Below are positions 28,828 to 37,253 of a DNA stretch of 40,802 nucleotides, piece by piece. This DNA comes from Lysobacterales bacterium (GTDB lineage Bacteria > Pseudomonadota > Gammaproteobacteria > Xanthomonadales > SZUA-36), in the NCBI GenBank assembly GCA_013042835.1, contig JABDPJ010000246.1, positions 1-40,802 on the forward strand, in the 5' to 3' direction. The translations under genes were made by a program, and so were the position numbers. Within the stretch, counting starts at the first letter, position 1. Each line of letters begins with the position of its first letter. The notes under the pieces are model-generated. The model had not been told where the DNA came from and did not search any database. It saw nothing but the letters and a program-made list of their open reading frames with translations.

Positions 28828-30270
28828 ATGAATGGCGCCGAACTTTTATTAGCTGCTCCCGAATACCTGGTTCTGGTGATGGCCTGCGTGGTTATGATTG
28901 TCGACCTGTTCCTGAGCAAAGAACGTGGCGGAATCATTCACATGCTGTCCATGTTGACGGTTATTTTCGCCGCCATCATTACCTTGCGCGGTGGTTTCCT
29001 GATGGATACAACCCAGGCGGCGACGACTTTCAATGACAGTTTCATCAGGGACCAGATGGGTGATGTCCTGAAGGTTTTCAGTTTCGTGATGATGGGATTG
29101 ATCTACATCTACGCAAAATTCTACCTGCGCAGCTTCGACCTGTTCCGGTCAGACTTCCATGCACTGAGCCTGTTTGCACTGCTCGGTGTCATGCTGCTGA
29201 TTTCCGCCAACAGCATGTTGATGATCTATCTCGGTCTGGAACTGATCGCGCTTTCGGTTTACGCCCTGGTCGCGTTCGACAGGGACTCGGGGCGCGGATC
29301 AGAGTCCGCCATGAAATATTTCGTGCTGGGTTCAATGGCGTCCGGCATGTTGCTGTACGGAATGTCCATGATCTATGGCGCTACCGGTAGTCTTCTGCTT
29401 CCAGATATCGCGGAGGCGGTTCGTACCCAGGGCGCGGATGATATCCTGCTGGTCTTCGGCCTGGTGTTCGTCGTCGTAGGTATTGCCTTCAAGTTCGGTG
29501 TTGTGCCGTTCCATATGTGGATACCCGATGTTTACGAAGGCGCGCCGCCCGCGGTAACGCTGTTCATTTCATCGGTGCCAAAACTGGCCGCGTTTGCAAT
29601 GGCCTTCCGGTTCCTGAGCAGTGGCCTGGGTGATTTGCATTTTCAATGGCAGAACATGCTGGCGAGCCTGGCGGTACTCTCGATTGTTCTCGGTAACCTG
29701 GCCGCGATCATGCAGACGAACATCAAGCGCATGTTGGCGTATTCGACCATTTCGCACATGGGTTTCGTTCTGCTGGGCCTTTTGCCGGATACTGTCTTCG
29801 GCTTTGGTTCGTCGATGTATTACGTCATTGTTTACGGCATCATGTCTGTCGCAGCTTTCGGTATGGTCATCCTTCTCAGCGGCCGTGGCGTGGAAGCTGA
29901 ACACCTGAGCGATTTCAAAGGGCTCAACCAGCGCAACCCTTATTACGCGGCGATCATGGGCCTGGTGATGTTTTCCATGGCGGGCATTCCGCCAATGGTT
30001 GGTTTCTTCGCCAAGCTGATGGTGCTTAAAGCCGTCATTGAGGCCGGCATGCTGTGGTTGGCGGTTACGGCCGTGGTTTTCGCGGTTATCGGTGCGTTTT
30101 ACTACCTGCGGGTTGTCAAGTACATGTATTTTGATGAGCCGGAAAGTGAGGCAGCGATCGTAGCGCCCGTGGATTTTGGTGCGGCCCTGACTTTGAATGG
30201 CATAATGATCCTAGGTCTGGGGATGTTTTCCAGTTCTTTGATTACCATTTGCATGACCAGTTTCGGCTAA
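28828..30270 (+). CDS. nuoN: NADH-quinone oxidoreductase subunit N
   Basis: NuoN (ND2 homologue) is the proximal antiporter-like subunit and closes the nuo operon. The 480-residue product has about 14 hydrophobic helices. Typical segments are YLGLELIALSVYALVAFDR (with conserved Glu), KFGVVPFHMWIPDVYEGAPP, KRMLAYSTISHMGFVLLG and AGIPPMVGFFAKLMVLKA. With nuoA-M it completes a full set, so the cell should make a 14-subunit proton-pumping complex I. The gene begins one base after nuoM. Confidence 0.98.
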   Translation: MNGAELLLAAPEYLVLVMACVVMIVDLFLSKERGGIIHMLSMLTVIFAAIITLRGGFLMDTTQAATTFNDSFIRDQMGDVLKVFSFVMMGLIYIYAKFYLRSFDLFRSDFHALSLFALLGVMLLISANSMLMIYLGLELIALSVYALVAFDRDSGRGSESAMKYFVLGSMASGMLLYGMSMIYGATGSLLLPDIAEAVRTQGADDILLVFGLVFVVVGIAFKFGVVPFHMWIPDVYEGAPPAVTLFISSVPKLAAFAMAFRFLSSGLGDLHFQWQNMLASLAVLSIVLGNLAAIMQTNIKRMLAYSTISHMGFVLLGLLPDTVFGFGSSMYYVIVYGIMSVAAFGMVILLSGRGVEAEHLSDFKGLNQRNPYYAAIMGLVMFSMAGIPPMVGFFAKLMVLKAVIEAGMLWLAVTAVVFAVIGAFYYLRVVKYMYFDEPESEAAIVAPVDFGAALTLNGIMILGLGMFSSSLITICMTSFG

Positions 30271-30276
30271 TTACCC

Positions 30277-30297
30277 GGTCCGCGTCGGATGCGGGCC
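30277..30297 (+). terminator. Hairpin after nuoN, possible terminator
   Basis: GGTCCGC (30277-30283) and GCGGGCC (30291-30297) form a 7-bp stem with one T-G wobble and a 7-base loop, 6 bp after the nuoN stop. There is no T-run, so it may only protect the 3' end of the nuo mRNA. Confidence 0.4.
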
Positions 30298-30329
30298 GCA
30301 GTGGCTTGAATTTATCGTATATTCAGGTC

Positions 30330-30358
30330 TTGTAATTAGGGCATCAAATCTTTATCAT
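30330..30358 (+). promoter_or_regulatory. Candidate sigma-70 promoter of the metY-rimP-nusA-infB operon
   Basis: TTGTAA (30330-30335) and TATCAT (30353-30358) are 17 bp apart and match four and five of six consensus bases. The expected start near 30365 is just 8 bp before the mature 5' end of the initiator tRNA at 30373, a sensible position for the first gene of this operon. Confidence 0.55.
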
Positions 30359-30372
30359 GCCTTCCTTGCTGC

Positions 30373-30449
30373 TGCGGGGTGGAGCAGTCTGGCAGCTCGT
30401 CGGGCTCATAACCCGAAGGTCGCAGGTTCGAATCCTGCCCCCGCTACCA
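30373..30449 (+). tRNA. metY: Initiator tRNA-Met (anticodon CAT)
   Basis: A 77-nt tRNA with encoded ACCA. Initiator marks are visible: three consecutive G-C pairs in the anticodon stem (GGG...CCC around CTCATAA), the A11-T24 pair in the D stem, and an unpaired 1/72 position. Here position 1 (30373) is T and position 72 (30445) is T, a T/T mismatch, instead of the C1/A72 of E. coli. Remaining acceptor arms GCGGGG and CCCCGC pair fully. The T arm is GCAGG-TTCGAAT-CCTGC. Position upstream of rimP-nusA-infB matches E. coli metY. Confidence 0.97.
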
Positions 30450-30461
30450 CTATTTTATGGA

Positions 30462-30483
30462 GGGTCCGGTAGGGCCCTTTTTT
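30462..30483 (+). terminator. Intrinsic terminator/attenuator between metY and rimP
   Basis: GGGTCC (30462-30467) and GGGCCC (30472-30477) form a 6-bp stem with a GGTA loop followed by six T. It lies 12 bp after the tRNA. Complete termination would silence the essential genes downstream, so partial read-through or a second promoter is expected, as in the E. coli metY-nusA leader. Confidence 0.75.
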
Positions 30484-30487
30484 GTTT

Positions 30488-30628
30488 CACCGGCTATTGC
30501 CGGTGGTCCTTTGCGACGATTGGATGGTGTAATGAAATAAAGCTGTCGCATCCGCCCAGTGGGGCGTGATCTTGTAGGCTCTGGCTATTGCCAGCGCTGA
30601 TCGTCGGGGGCGAATATGCCCTTTTTTT
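30488..30628 (+). other. rimP-nusA-infB leader with serial hairpins
   Basis: Four more hairpins follow the first terminator: CACCGGC-TATT-GCCGGTG (30488-30505), CGCCC-AGTG-GGGCG (30553-30566), CTGGC-TATT-GCCAG (30581-30594) and GGGC-GAATAT-GCCC followed by seven T (30608-30628). The last resembles a weak intrinsic terminator 18 bp before the rimP start. Two of them share the TATT loop flanked by GGC/GCC. No peptide with a good start was seen here. An attenuation or antitermination leader is a reasonable inference, since nusA products act on such signals in E. coli. Confidence 0.5.
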
Positions 30629-30646
30629 GTGCCCGGAGATCGTGTT

Positions 30647-31126
30647 TTGAGCGTTCAGAAACTGAATGAATTATTACAGCCACTGGTTGAAGAACTGGGC
30701 TATGAGTTTGTCGGGCTTGAGTACAACAGTAATCCGAAGCATGCGGTGTTACGCATCTTCATTGACCATGAGAACGGCGTCGGTATTGAAGACTGCGAGG
30801 TCGTAAGCAGGGAAACCGCCGCACTGCTGGATGTCAAGGACCCGATAAGGAGCCATTACAATCTCGAGGTTTCCTCGCCGGGGCTGGACAGGCCGTTGTT
30901 TACACCGGCTCATTACCAGGCGTTTGCGGGGCGGCAGGCGCAGATCAACCTGTTTGCGCCGCAGGACGGCCGCCGCAAGTTTTCGGGCCCGATTCTGAGC
31001 GCGGATGAAAACAGCGTCAGAATCGAACAGGACGGTATGGAAGTCACGCTTGACCTTGACAATATTGCCAAGGCAAAGCTGGTACCCGACTACGAGAAGT
31101 TACTAGCTGGTCACAAGACGAAATAA
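30647..31126 (+). CDS. rimP: Ribosome maturation factor RimP
   Basis: RimP assists maturation of the 30S subunit. The TTG at 30647 is chosen because GGAG (30635-30638) lies 8 bp upstream and the resulting MSVQKLNELLQPLVEELG matches the family beginning. A GTG at 30629 would add six residues with no ribosome binding site, falling in the T-run of the upstream hairpin. The product is 159 residues (150 in E. coli). Conserved blocks are LRIFIDHENGVGIEDCE, LDVKDPIRSHYNLEVSSPG, LDRPLFTPAHY and the closing NIAKAKLVPDY. nusA follows after 42 bp. Confidence 0.95.
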   Translation: MSVQKLNELLQPLVEELGYEFVGLEYNSNPKHAVLRIFIDHENGVGIEDCEVVSRETAALLDVKDPIRSHYNLEVSSPGLDRPLFTPAHYQAFAGRQAQINLFAPQDGRRKFSGPILSADENSVRIEQDGMEVTLDLDNIAKAKLVPDYEKLLAGHKTK

Positions 31127-31168
31127 TGATGGAACAGGGGATAGGTCCCCACACGGAGTTAAAAGCAG

Positions 31169-32671
31169 ATGAGCAAAGAAATCCTTTTGGTTGTAGACGC
31201 AGTTTCCAATGAGAAAGGTGTCAGTAAGGGCATCATTTTTGAGGCCCTGGAAGCAGCGCTTGCGTCGGCAACAGCCAAACGCCATAACGATGAAATAGTC
31301 GCGCGCGTCTCCATTGACCGGAAAACAGGTGACTATGAAACCTTTCGGCGTTGGGAAGTGATGGAAGACGATGCGGAGATTGAGTCGGAAGATCACCAGA
31401 TTCTGCTGCAGGACGCACACCAGCATGCCCCGGATATCGAGGTGGGTGATTTCATCGAAGAACCGATGGACAACGTGGAGTTCGGGCGTATCGCTGCGCA
31501 GACGGCCAAGCAGGTCATTGTGCAACGTGTTCGCGAGGCCGAAAGGGAGCAGGTGGTTGACGCCTACAAGGACCGTGAAGGCGAACTTATCAACGGTATC
31601 GTCAAGCGGGTTGAGCGCGGCAATGTTTACCTTGACCTCGGTGGCAATGCCGAGGCTTTTGTGGCCCAGCGACACATGATCCAGGGGGAAACAGTGCGCC
31701 CCGGAGACCGCCTGCGCGCGTTCCTCTACGAGGTCAAGCCCGAAGTTCGCGGCCCGCAATTGTTTGCCAGCCGCACCATCAAGGAATTTCTCATCGCACT
31801 GTTTGAGCTCGAAGTGCCGGAAATCGGCCAGGAGCTGATCTCCATCATGGGTGGTGCGCGTGATCCCGGCCGCCGGGCGAAAATCGCTGTCCGTTCCAAC
31901 GATCCGCGCACCGATCCGATCGGCGCATGTGTCGGCATGCGCGGTTCACGCGTACAGGCCGTCTCGAATGAACTGGCGGGCGAGCGTATCGATATCATTC
32001 TCTGGGATGAAAACCCGGCCCAGTTTGTCATCAATGCCATGGCGCCGGCCGAAGTCGCGTCCATCGTGGTGGATGAAGAACGCAGCATGATGGATATCGC
32101 AGTCGAAGAAACCAACCTCTCCCAGGCCATCGGCCGCGGGGGCCAGAACGTCAGGCTGGCAAGTGACCTGACCGGTTGGGAACTGAACGTGCTGACGGTG
32201 GAAGACGCCGACAAGAAGGGCGAAGAGGAAGCCGGCAAGGTGCTGAATAATTTCATGGAGCGCCTGGATGTCGACGAGGGTGTCGCCAATATCCTCGTGC
32301 AGGAAGGCTTCAGTAATATCGAGGAAGTCGCCTACGTGCCGGATTCCGAATTGTTGGAAATCGAAGAATTTGATGAAGACATGGTGACCGAGTTGCGTCG
32401 GCGGGCGCGTGATGCGTTGCTGACACAATTGATCGCCAAGGAAGAGGCGCTTGATGACAACAGCCCTGCTGAAGACCTCCTCGGCCTGGACGGCATGACC
32501 GAGCGTCTCGCCTACCGCCTGGCTGAAAAGGGGACCCGAACACAAGAAGAACTCGCCGAGCTTTCAGTCGATGAATTGCTGGAAGTAGACGAAATGCCTG
32601 AAGAAGAGGCAGCCGCATTGATCATGGCGGCACGTGCCCCCTGGTTTGAAGAGAACGACCAGGAGTCCTGA
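31169..32671 (+). CDS. nusA: Transcription termination/antitermination protein NusA
   Basis: NusA binds RNA polymerase and nascent RNA to modulate pausing, termination and rRNA antitermination. The product is 500 residues (495 in E. coli). In order: N-terminal polymerase-binding domain (1-130, starting [16 protein letters not shown]), S1 domain (about 135-200, [23 protein letters not shown]), KH domains with [21 protein letters not shown] and [16 protein letters not shown], and two C-terminal acidic repeats (about 365-420 and 440-495), the pair seen in gammaproteobacteria. It lies between rimP and infB as expected. Confidence 0.98.
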   Translation: MSKEILLVVDAVSNEKGVSKGIIFEALEAALASATAKRHNDEIVARVSIDRKTGDYETFRRWEVMEDDAEIESEDHQILLQDAHQHAPDIEVGDFIEEPMDNVEFGRIAAQTAKQVIVQRVREAEREQVVDAYKDREGELINGIVKRVERGNVYLDLGGNAEAFVAQRHMIQGETVRPGDRLRAFLYEVKPEVRGPQLFASRTIKEFLIALFELEVPEIGQELISIMGGARDPGRRAKIAVRSNDPRTDPIGACVGMRGSRVQAVSNELAGERIDIILWDENPAQFVINAMAPAEVASIVVDEERSMMDIAVEETNLSQAIGRGGQNVRLASDLTGWELNVLTVEDADKKGEEEAGKVLNNFMERLDVDEGVANILVQEGFSNIEEVAYVPDSELLEIEEFDEDMVTELRRRARDALLTQLIAKEEALDDNSPAEDLLGLDGMTERLAYRLAEKGTRTQEELAELSVDELLEVDEMPEEEAAALIMAARAPWFEENDQES

Positions 32672-32708
32672 TAGTAAGACCGAGCAGGTTCTTCAAGGAG
32701 CAACATAT

Positions 32709-35243
32709 ATGTCACAAGTTACTGTTTCACAATTGGCCGAAGTTCTGGGCGTCAGCGTAGAAAAGCTGATCGCTCAGATGAAAAAGGCCGAAATCAACCT
32801 CAGCTCGGCTGACGCCACGGTCTCCAACGATGACAAGAAGAGACTTCTTGCGCATCTCAGGTCGTCCCACGGCAAGTCCGAGAGCGATGCAACGGCGCCG
32901 CGCAAAGTGACGCTCAAGCGCAAATCGGTCAGTGAATTGCGTGTCCAGGGCAGCGGTCCCAGGGCCTCAACCAAGACCGTTAACGTGGAGTTCCGCAAAA
33001 GCCGGACATACGTAAAACGCGAAGCGCTGCAGGAGGCTGAACAGGCCGATCCAGAGCGGGAGAAGGTTCAAAAGGCGCTTAAAGAAGCGCAGGAACGGCG
33101 TGAGGCCGAGGAAAGGGCGCGCCAGGAAGCGGCCGAGAAGAAGCGCCTGGAAGCCGAAGAAGCCGCCCGCAAAGCCGCTGAAGAACAAGCGAAAAAAGAG
33201 CAGGAAGAACGCTCGCAACGCGAACAGGAAGAAAAGGCCGAGCAGGCAGCGGCCAAGCGCAAGGCCGAGGAAGAGGAGCGCAAGAAGGAGGAAGAGCGTT
33301 TGCGCAAGGTCGCCGAAGAGCAACACAAACGCAAGAAAGAGCGTGCTAAGCCGGCAACACGTTACGGCCGCAAGGAACTGCATGTTGCAGGTGGAGCGGC
33401 AGCGCGGCGGCGTAAGCCTACCCGCCGTGTCACACCGTCTTCACGGCCGACCGAGCATGGTTTCTCCAAGCCGACTGCGCCGGTGGTGCGTGACGTAGAA
33501 ATACCCGAGAACATTGTTGTTGCCGACCTGGCGAAATTGCTGGCGATCAAGGCCGCAGAAATCATCAAGGTACTGATGAATATGGGCATGATGGTCACCA
33601 TCAACCAGCCACTGGACCAGGATACGGCGATACTTGTCGTCGAAGAGCTGGGGCATACGGCCCGGCCGGCGGAAGACAAGGGTATCGAGCAGGAGCTGAT
33701 CGCGGAGGAAGCCGAGACAGAGAGCGAAGGCGTCACCCGGCCCCCGGTCGTTACCGTGATGGGCCACGTTGACCATGGTAAGACGTCGTTGCTTGATTAT
33801 ATCAAGGCGACCAAGGTTGCCGATGGTGAAGCGGGCGGAATTACCCAGCACATCGGTGCTTACCAGGTGAAAACAAAAAGCGGCTCTATTACGTTCCTGG
33901 ACACTCCGGGGCATGCGGCTTTCACCGCCATGCGCTCACGGGGCGCCAAGGCAACGGATATTGTCGTGCTGGTCGTTGCGGCTGATGACGGCGTGATGCC
34001 GCAAACCAAGGAAGCCATTCAGCACGCCCGTGCAGCCGAAGTGCCGCTTATCGTGGCGATCAACAAGATCGATATTCCTGACTCGGATGTTGAACGGGTG
34101 AGATCTGAACTTTCGCAGGAAGAAGTCATTTCCGAGGAATGGGGTGGTGAAGAACTGTTCGTTCCTGTTTCAGCCAAAACCGGTGAAGGCATTGATGACC
34201 TGCTCGAAGGTATTTCGTTGCAGGCCGAGTTGCTTGAACTTAAAGCGGATCCCAACAGGCGTGCCCAGGGTCTGATCATTGAATCCAGCCTGGACCGCGG
34301 TCGCGGGCCTGTGGCCACTATCCTGGTGCAGAACGGTACGCTGAAGCGTGGTGAAATGGTTTTGGCCGGCCAGGAGTTTGGTCGTGTCAGGGCGATGTTT
34401 GATGAGACCGGCGAGTCGATTGAATCCGCCGGGCCTTCCATGCCCGTGGAAATTCTCGGTTTATCCGGGGTTCCGTTTGCGGGCGATGAAGTACTGGTCG
34501 TGGCCAATGAGCGTAAGGCTCGCGAGGCGGCGGGTCAAAGACAGGACCGTCAACGTGAAAGCCGGCTCGCGCAGCAGCAGGCCGCCAACCTGCAAAACCT
34601 GTTCGAGAACATGGGTAAGGGCGAACAGGTCGCGGTTAACCTGCTGATCCGCGCTGATGTCCAGGGCAGTGTCGAAGCACTGAAGGATGCATTGACCAAT
34701 CTCAGCAATGACGAGGTCAAAGTCAACATCGTTGCATCCGGCGTTGGCGCCATCACTGAATCAGATGCCTCGCTGGCGCATGCTTCAGGCGCCATCATCA
34801 TTGGCTTTAACGTCCGCGCGGACGCCAGTGCGCGCAAAGTCATCCAGGAACACGAACTGGATCTGCACTACTACAGCATCATCTACGAGGCCATTGATGA
34901 AGTTAAGGCCGCTATATCCGGTTTGCTGGGCACCGAGACGCGCGAAACGATCGTCGGCCTGGCAGAGGTCAGGGACGTGTTCCGGTCATCCAAGCTTGGC
35001 GCCATTGCCGGTTGCCTGGTGGTCGAGGGTCACGTCACCCGCCACAACCCGATCAGGGTGTTGCGCGACAACGTGGTGATCTATGAGGGTGAGCTTGAAT
35101 CCTTGCGGCGCTTCAAAGATGACGTCAACGAGGTTCAGTCGGGCACCGAGTGCGGCATCGGCGTCAAGATGTACAATGACGTCAAACCGGGCGACCATAT
35201 CGAATGTTTCGAGCGTACCGAGGTTGCAAGGCAGCTCAGTTAA
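32709..35243 (+). CDS. infB: Translation initiation factor IF-2
   Basis: IF-2 is the GTPase that brings initiator fMet-tRNA to the 30S subunit and promotes subunit joining. The ATG at 32709 has AGGAG 8 bp upstream; the frame is open earlier but inside the nusA end. The product is 844 residues. It begins with an IF2-N module ([18 protein letters not shown]), then a Lys/Glu/Arg/Ala-rich helical linker (about 95-230), a second IF2-N segment (about 268-320), the G domain with G352 of GHVDHGKT, D398 of DTPGHAAF and N452 of NKID, and the C-terminal tRNA-binding domains. nusA lies 37 bp upstream, and it shares the operon with metY, the initiator tRNA it uses. Confidence 0.98.
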   Translation: MSQVTVSQLAEVLGVSVEKLIAQMKKAEINLSSADATVSNDDKKRLLAHLRSSHGKSESDATAPRKVTLKRKSVSELRVQGSGPRASTKTVNVEFRKSRTYVKREALQEAEQADPEREKVQKALKEAQERREAEERARQEAAEKKRLEAEEAARKAAEEQAKKEQEERSQREQEEKAEQAAAKRKAEEEERKKEEERLRKVAEEQHKRKKERAKPATRYGRKELHVAGGAAARRRKPTRRVTPSSRPTEHGFSKPTAPVVRDVEIPENIVVADLAKLLAIKAAEIIKVLMNMGMMVTINQPLDQDTAILVVEELGHTARPAEDKGIEQELIAEEAETESEGVTRPPVVTVMGHVDHGKTSLLDYIKATKVADGEAGGITQHIGAYQVKTKSGSITFLDTPGHAAFTAMRSRGAKATDIVVLVVAADDGVMPQTKEAIQHARAAEVPLIVAINKIDIPDSDVERVRSELSQEEVISEEWGGEELFVPVSAKTGEGIDDLLEGISLQAELLELKADPNRRAQGLIIESSLDRGRGPVATILVQNGTLKRGEMVLAGQEFGRVRAMFDETGESIESAGPSMPVEILGLSGVPFAGDEVLVVANERKAREAAGQRQDRQRESRLAQQQAANLQNLFENMGKGEQVAVNLLIRADVQGSVEALKDALTNLSNDEVKVNIVASGVGAITESDASLAHASGAIIIGFNVRADASARKVIQEHELDLHYYSIIYEAIDEVKAAISGLLGTETRETIVGLAEVRDVFRSSKLGAIAGCLVVEGHVTRHNPIRVLRDNVVIYEGELESLRRFKDDVNEVQSGTECGIGVKMYNDVKPGDHIECFERTEVARQLS

Positions 35244-35259
35244 AGGACAGCGAAATACG

Positions 35260-35661
35260 ATGCCAAGGGAATTTCAAAGATCCGAAAGGGTGGCCGGCCA
35301 GCTAAGGCGTGACCTTGCCAAGCTCATTCAGCAGGAAATCAAGGACCCGCAAGTCGGTTTTGTCAGTGTGTCGGATGTTGAAGTGACGCGTGATCTCGCG
35401 CATGCCAAGGTTTTCGTCACTGTTTATCAACCTGATAAAGCAAAAGAAAGCCTGCAGGCCCTGCGCCGCGCAGCCTCTTTTTTGCGGACCCGCCTGGGCC
35501 AGGAATTGCGCTTGCGGCATGTGCCCGAGCTGCATTTCATCCATGATGATTCCGTCGAGCAGGGCAGTCGCATTGACGACCTGATCAGCAAGGCCCTGAA
35601 GGCCGATACGGACGGCCACGAACCTACCCTGGCTGATGCTGAATCACCCGACAAGGAATAG
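35260..35661 (+). CDS. rbfA: 30S ribosome-binding factor RbfA
   Basis: RbfA binds 30S precursors near the 16S rRNA 5' helix and is needed for late maturation and cold growth. ATG 35260 follows infB by 16 bp with AAGGA upstream and gives 133 residues, equal to E. coli. The start reads MPREFQRSERVAGQLRRDLA, and the KH-like fold shows VSVSDVEVTRDLAHAKVFV and the closing LRHVPELHFIHDDSVEQG. The open frame upstream into infB is not conserved. truB starts 2 bp after the stop. Confidence 0.97.
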   Translation: MPREFQRSERVAGQLRRDLAKLIQQEIKDPQVGFVSVSDVEVTRDLAHAKVFVTVYQPDKAKESLQALRRAASFLRTRLGQELRLRHVPELHFIHDDSVEQGSRIDDLISKALKADTDGHEPTLADAESPDKE

Positions 35662-35663
35662 CA

Positions 35664-36572
35664 TTGGCCCGGCGCAAACGTGGACTGAATATTCACGGTG
35701 TCGTGCTGCTGGATAAGCCGGCAGGAATCTCCTCCAACCGCGCTCTGCAGAAAGCCCGGGGCATCTACCAGGCCCGCAAGGCCGGACACACCGGCAGCCT
35801 TGATCCGTTTGCAACCGGTATGCTGCCCGTATGTCTTGGCGAGGCGAGCAAAACCGCGGCCTTCATGCTGGAAGCAGGTAAACGCTACCGGGCGACCGCC
35901 CGCCTGGGTGAAGCCACGACCACCGGCGACATCGAAGGCGATATTATCCAAACCTGTTCACCCGCCCGCTGTGATGCTGAACTCCTGGCCAGGACGCTGA
36001 AGTCTTTCGAGGGTCAGATAGAGCAGGTGCCGCCGATGTACTCCGCCCTGAAACACGAGGGCAGGCCTCTTTATGAGTATGCGCGCGCCGGCATTGAAAT
36101 TGAGCGTCCGGCACGCACTGTGACCATCCATCAACTGGACCTGGTGGACTGGCAATCGCCCAACCTGACGTTTGAGGTGCATTGCTCAAAGGGAACCTAT
36201 GTCAGGACACTGGCCGAGGATATTGCCACGGCCCTGGGCAGTTGCGCACACCTGGTTGCGCTGCGCCGAACCGCCGTGGAGCCATTTGAATCCTCTTCCA
36301 TGGTAACGCTGGAGCAACTGCAGGAAGCACGGGAGCATGGTGGTTTGCAGGAGTATCTGCTGCCGGTTGACGCGGGCTTGCTGCACTGGCCAAGGGTTGA
36401 ACTGGACATCATCCAGCAAGGCCGCTTCGAACACGGCAACCAGTTCGAATACACACCGGCAGGGTTAAATGTGGAACGGGTCCGCGTCTACGGCCCCGAG
36501 AACAATCTGTTGGGACTGGCAGATTTAGACCCCGGCGGAAGATTGATACCCCTGAAGGTATTCAACCTCTAA
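35664..36572 (+). CDS. truB: tRNA pseudouridine(55) synthase TruB
   Basis: TruB converts U55 to pseudouridine in the T-loop of most tRNAs and acts as an RNA chaperone. The start is TTG at 35664, with AAGGA 6 bp upstream and no suitable ATG; the first residues ARRKRGLNIHGVVLLDKPAG match the family N-terminus. The catalytic aspartate is D47 in GHTGSLDPFATGMLP. Other blocks are VPPMYSALKHEGRPLYEYAR, CSKGTYVRTLAEDI and the C-terminal PUA-like region. Length is 302 residues (314 in E. coli). Confidence 0.96.
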   Translation: MARRKRGLNIHGVVLLDKPAGISSNRALQKARGIYQARKAGHTGSLDPFATGMLPVCLGEASKTAAFMLEAGKRYRATARLGEATTTGDIEGDIIQTCSPARCDAELLARTLKSFEGQIEQVPPMYSALKHEGRPLYEYARAGIEIERPARTVTIHQLDLVDWQSPNLTFEVHCSKGTYVRTLAEDIATALGSCAHLVALRRTAVEPFESSSMVTLEQLQEAREHGGLQEYLLPVDAGLLHWPRVELDIIQQGRFEHGNQFEYTPAGLNVERVRVYGPENNLLGLADLDPGGRLIPLKVFNL

Positions 36573-36574
36573 TC

Positions 36575-36644
36575 CCGTCATCCCCGCCACACGCACCATC
36601 ATCCTCAACTCCATGCACAGTCATCCCCGCCCGCGCGGTATGAC
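36575..36644. repeat. GTCATCCCCGC-type dispersed repeat copies after truB
   Basis: CCGTCATCCCCGC (36575-36587) is the exact reverse complement of 9724-9736. A second copy, GTCATCCCCGC (36620-36630), continues into CCGCGCGGTATGAC and forms an imperfect 25-bp palindrome to 36644. These lie directly after the truB stop, in the 274-bp gap before rpsO. The rest of that gap holds the promoter and leader listed below and no gene. Confidence 0.55.
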
Positions 36645-36709
36645 AATGTGTTACTGATTGACAGCACCTGGCCAATTGACAGCGCATTGATTTTAAAACC
36701 ACTTATCAC

Positions 36710-36739
36710 TTGTGAGCTACTACCGTGTCCGGTTAAAAT
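36710..36739 (+). promoter_or_regulatory. Candidate promoter for rpsO-pnp
   Basis: TTGTGA (36710-36715) and TAAAAT (36734-36739) are separated by 18 bp, matching four and five of six consensus bases. Upstream two perfect TTGACA hexamers occur at 36658 and 36676, embedded in a repeated ATTGACAGC 18 bp apart, but neither has a good -10 at normal spacing. A leader of about 100 nt follows, with an AAACC...GGTTT pairing near 36754-36774. Confidence 0.45.
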
Positions 36740-36846
36740 GAGCGGCTACCGAAAACCCGGGGCTACCGGTTTTTGCGAAACTCCATCGTAATCATGTGAT
36801 GAGAGATTTCCAGGGACCAAGGGGCTCTATTCATGGAGATGGAACC

Positions 36847-37116
36847 ATGTCTATTACTGCAGAAACAAAAAGTAAAGTTGTTAACGAATTTAAACGCTCG
36901 GAAAATGACACCGGATCACCGGAAGTCCAGGTCGCATTGTTGACCGCAAGAATCCAGTACCTCACTGATCATTTCAAAGCCCACAAGCATGATCACCATT
37001 CCCGCCGCGGTTTGCTGCGGATGGTTAATCAGCGTCGCAGCCTGTTGGATTACCTCAAGAAGAAGGATATCCAGCGTTACCGCGATCTGATTGAACGTCT
37101 TGGTTTACGTCGTTAA
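36847..37116 (+). CDS. rpsO: 30S ribosomal protein S15
   Basis: S15 (uS15) binds the 16S rRNA central domain early in 30S assembly and forms an intersubunit bridge. ATG 36847 with GGAG 8 bp upstream gives exactly 89 residues, the universal bacterial length. The sequence shows [34 protein letters not shown] and [13 protein letters not shown], all rRNA-contacting blocks. An in-frame upstream ATG at 36796 would add unconserved residues. In E. coli S15 represses its own translation through a leader pseudoknot; the long leader here leaves room for that but the fold was not resolved. Confidence 0.98.
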   Translation: MSITAETKSKVVNEFKRSENDTGSPEVQVALLTARIQYLTDHFKAHKHDHHSRRGLLRMVNQRRSLLDYLKKKDIQRYRDLIERLGLRR

Positions 37117-37196
37117 ACCTTTTTTGTTCACTAATTTATGGTCACACAATGTCACGGCAAAAGTGCTGGCAGCGGTTGGCTGTAGTCGAAAGAACT

Positions 37197-37232
37197 GCCT
37201 GAAAACAGGCGTACAAGAGCCAGGTGGCTCTT
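37197..37232 (+). promoter_or_regulatory. Tandem hairpins in the pnp leader
   Basis: GCCTG-AAAA-CAGGC (37197-37210) is followed four bases later by AAGAGCC-AGGT-GGCTCTT (37215-37232), two perfect stems of 5 and 7 bp, ending 21 bp before the preferred pnp GTG. In E. coli pnp is autoregulated through an RNase III-processed leader stem. A similar role is inferred from position only. Confidence 0.5.
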
Positions 37233-37253
37233 CACATGAAGCAGGAAACTAAA

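Noticed and set aside
33000-33340. Repeat tract or CRISPR-like periodicity in the IF-2 linker
   Set aside because: The repetition comes from GAA/GAG/AAG/GCC codons in a charged helix; there are no fixed-length repeats or spacers.
32967-33383. Hydrophobic-looking Leu/Phe-rich minus-strand frame in infB
   Set aside because: The composition is the mirror image of the Lys/Glu/Arg linker codons of IF-2 and does not indicate a membrane protein.
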